Below are positions 7,631 to 8,068 of a DNA stretch of 8,068 nt, in pieces. A program made the translations under genes and the position numbers. Each line of letters begins with the position of its first letter. Positions within the stretch are counted from its first letter, which is position 1. The DNA is from Planctomycetota bacterium (GTDB lineage Bacteria > Planctomycetota > Phycisphaerae > WQYP01), in NCBI GenBank assembly GCA_021818565.1, contig JAKATV010000101.1:1-8068 (forward strand), written 5' to 3'. The notes under the pieces were generated by a model. That model ran no database searches, had not been told where the DNA came from, and saw only the letters and a list, made by a program, of their open reading frames with translations.

Positions 7631-8068
7631 TTACTTCTTATGCCTAGGATGCTTACGCCAGTGGCGAAGCTTAATCGTGCCAACATGGGTGGCCTTGTGT
7701 GGACGGACTCTCACCGGATGGGGAAGATGCCCCCCGCCGACACCGCGTTTAAACGCCATCACGCGATAGCGGCCAACCGGAGCGTTGCGGATGATAAAGG
7801 CGCCTTTCTTACCGGTACGGGTGATTCCGACGGTAAAGTGGCGCCAAATAGTCCGACCGGGCATGGGCTTTCCCATGCGACGGTGCATACCGCCCATTTT
7901 CCCCGGGAGGCACATCACGCGGACAATCGCTCCCCGGACCGGTTTTCCTCGCAAGTTCACCACTCTGCCGATGATACTGCCCTTAGGCCAAACGCGATGG
8001 TGCGGTGGCGGCCCCGGAGGGTGTTGGGCCAGAGCCATCGTCCCGGCGCCGAGAACCAGCGCCAAGGC
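7631..8068 (-). CDS. Small exported basic protein with carboxypeptidase-regulatory-like domain (5' end outside window)
   Basis: The frame is open to the window edge, so the true start is probably upstream; the TTG at 8063-8065 is a poor start candidate. The first visible residues, ALALVLGAGTMALAQHPP, look like the hydrophobic core and AxA-type end of a Sec signal peptide, so the mature protein (about 130 residues) should begin at QHPPGPPPHH. The body fits a carboxypeptidase-D regulatory-like/Ig-like beta-sandwich: SIIGRVVNLRGKPVRGAIVRV at the start, then TRTGKKGAFIIRNAPVGRYRV, the typical 'G-x-F-x-I-x-n-x-P-x-G-x-Y-x-V' strand pair, then GTIKLR. Such domains usually occur in larger cell-surface or transport proteins; here one stands alone. 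Unusual is the strong excess of Arg, Lys and His, ending HWRKHPRHKK, with a Met/Gly-rich loop (GKMGGMHRRMGKPMPG) in the middle. A role in binding anionic surface polymers or metal is possible but unproven. It is transcribed alone and closed by the terminator at 7536-7571. Confidence 0.75.
   Translation of the reverse strand, partial: ALALVLGAGTMALAQHPPGPPPHHRVWPKGSIIGRVVNLRGKPVRGAIVRVMCLPGKMGGMHRRMGKPMPGRTIWRHFTVGITRTGKKGAFIIRNAPVGRYRVMAFKRGVGGGHLPHPVRVRPHKATHVGTIKLRHWRKHPRHKK

Overview
The window looks like bacterial chromosome, about 55-60 % GC by eye. Compact + strand genes sit on the left, and a decayed, mobile-element-scarred stretch read from the - strand sits on the right. Nothing fixes the taxon. 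A heterofermentative-type phosphoketolase, an archaeal/acidophile-like proton P-type ATPase, a Tat-exported pectate-lyase-fold protein and a carboxypeptidase-regulatory-like secreted protein together would suit a soil, peat or acid-water bacterium, perhaps of the Planctomycetes/Verrucomicrobia/Acidobacteria kind. That is a weak inference.

Left part (1-5472, + strand): the C-terminal half of a phosphoketolase (cut by the window edge), a 168-base gap with a strong 13-bp hairpin, a complete plasma-membrane type (type III) proton-pumping P-type ATPase, and, 9 bases after its stop, a complete ClC chloride channel/transporter with C-terminal CBS domains. The ATPase and ClC genes look co-transcribed. 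An electrogenic proton pump needs a counter-ion path, so the two probably work together in pH or membrane-potential homeostasis. The phosphoketolase, which makes acetyl-phosphate from sugar phosphates, may be only a metabolic neighbour.

Middle (5473-7335, - strand): two broken genes joined head to tail. The first ~332 codons of a Tat-exported pectate-lyase-3/GH55-like beta-helix protein run directly into the C-terminal ~275 codons of an IS701/IS4-superfamily DDE transposase. That transposase has lost its N-terminal half, including the first two catalytic aspartates, and changes frame at a run of eight A. Both reading frames stay open through the other's territory, so automatic gene calling could report two overlapping chimeric proteins of 459 and 371 codons that are not real full-length proteins.

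Right edge (7336-8068, - strand): a ~200-base apparently non-coding leader of the lyase gene, a textbook rho-independent terminator, and a small, very basic, exported protein with a carboxypeptidase-regulatory-like (Ig-like beta-sandwich) fold, whose N-terminus lies outside the window.

I saw no tRNA, rRNA, CRISPR array or convincing new system. The most interesting items are the proton ATPase-ClC pair with its unusual ion-path residues, and the lyase/transposase junction.
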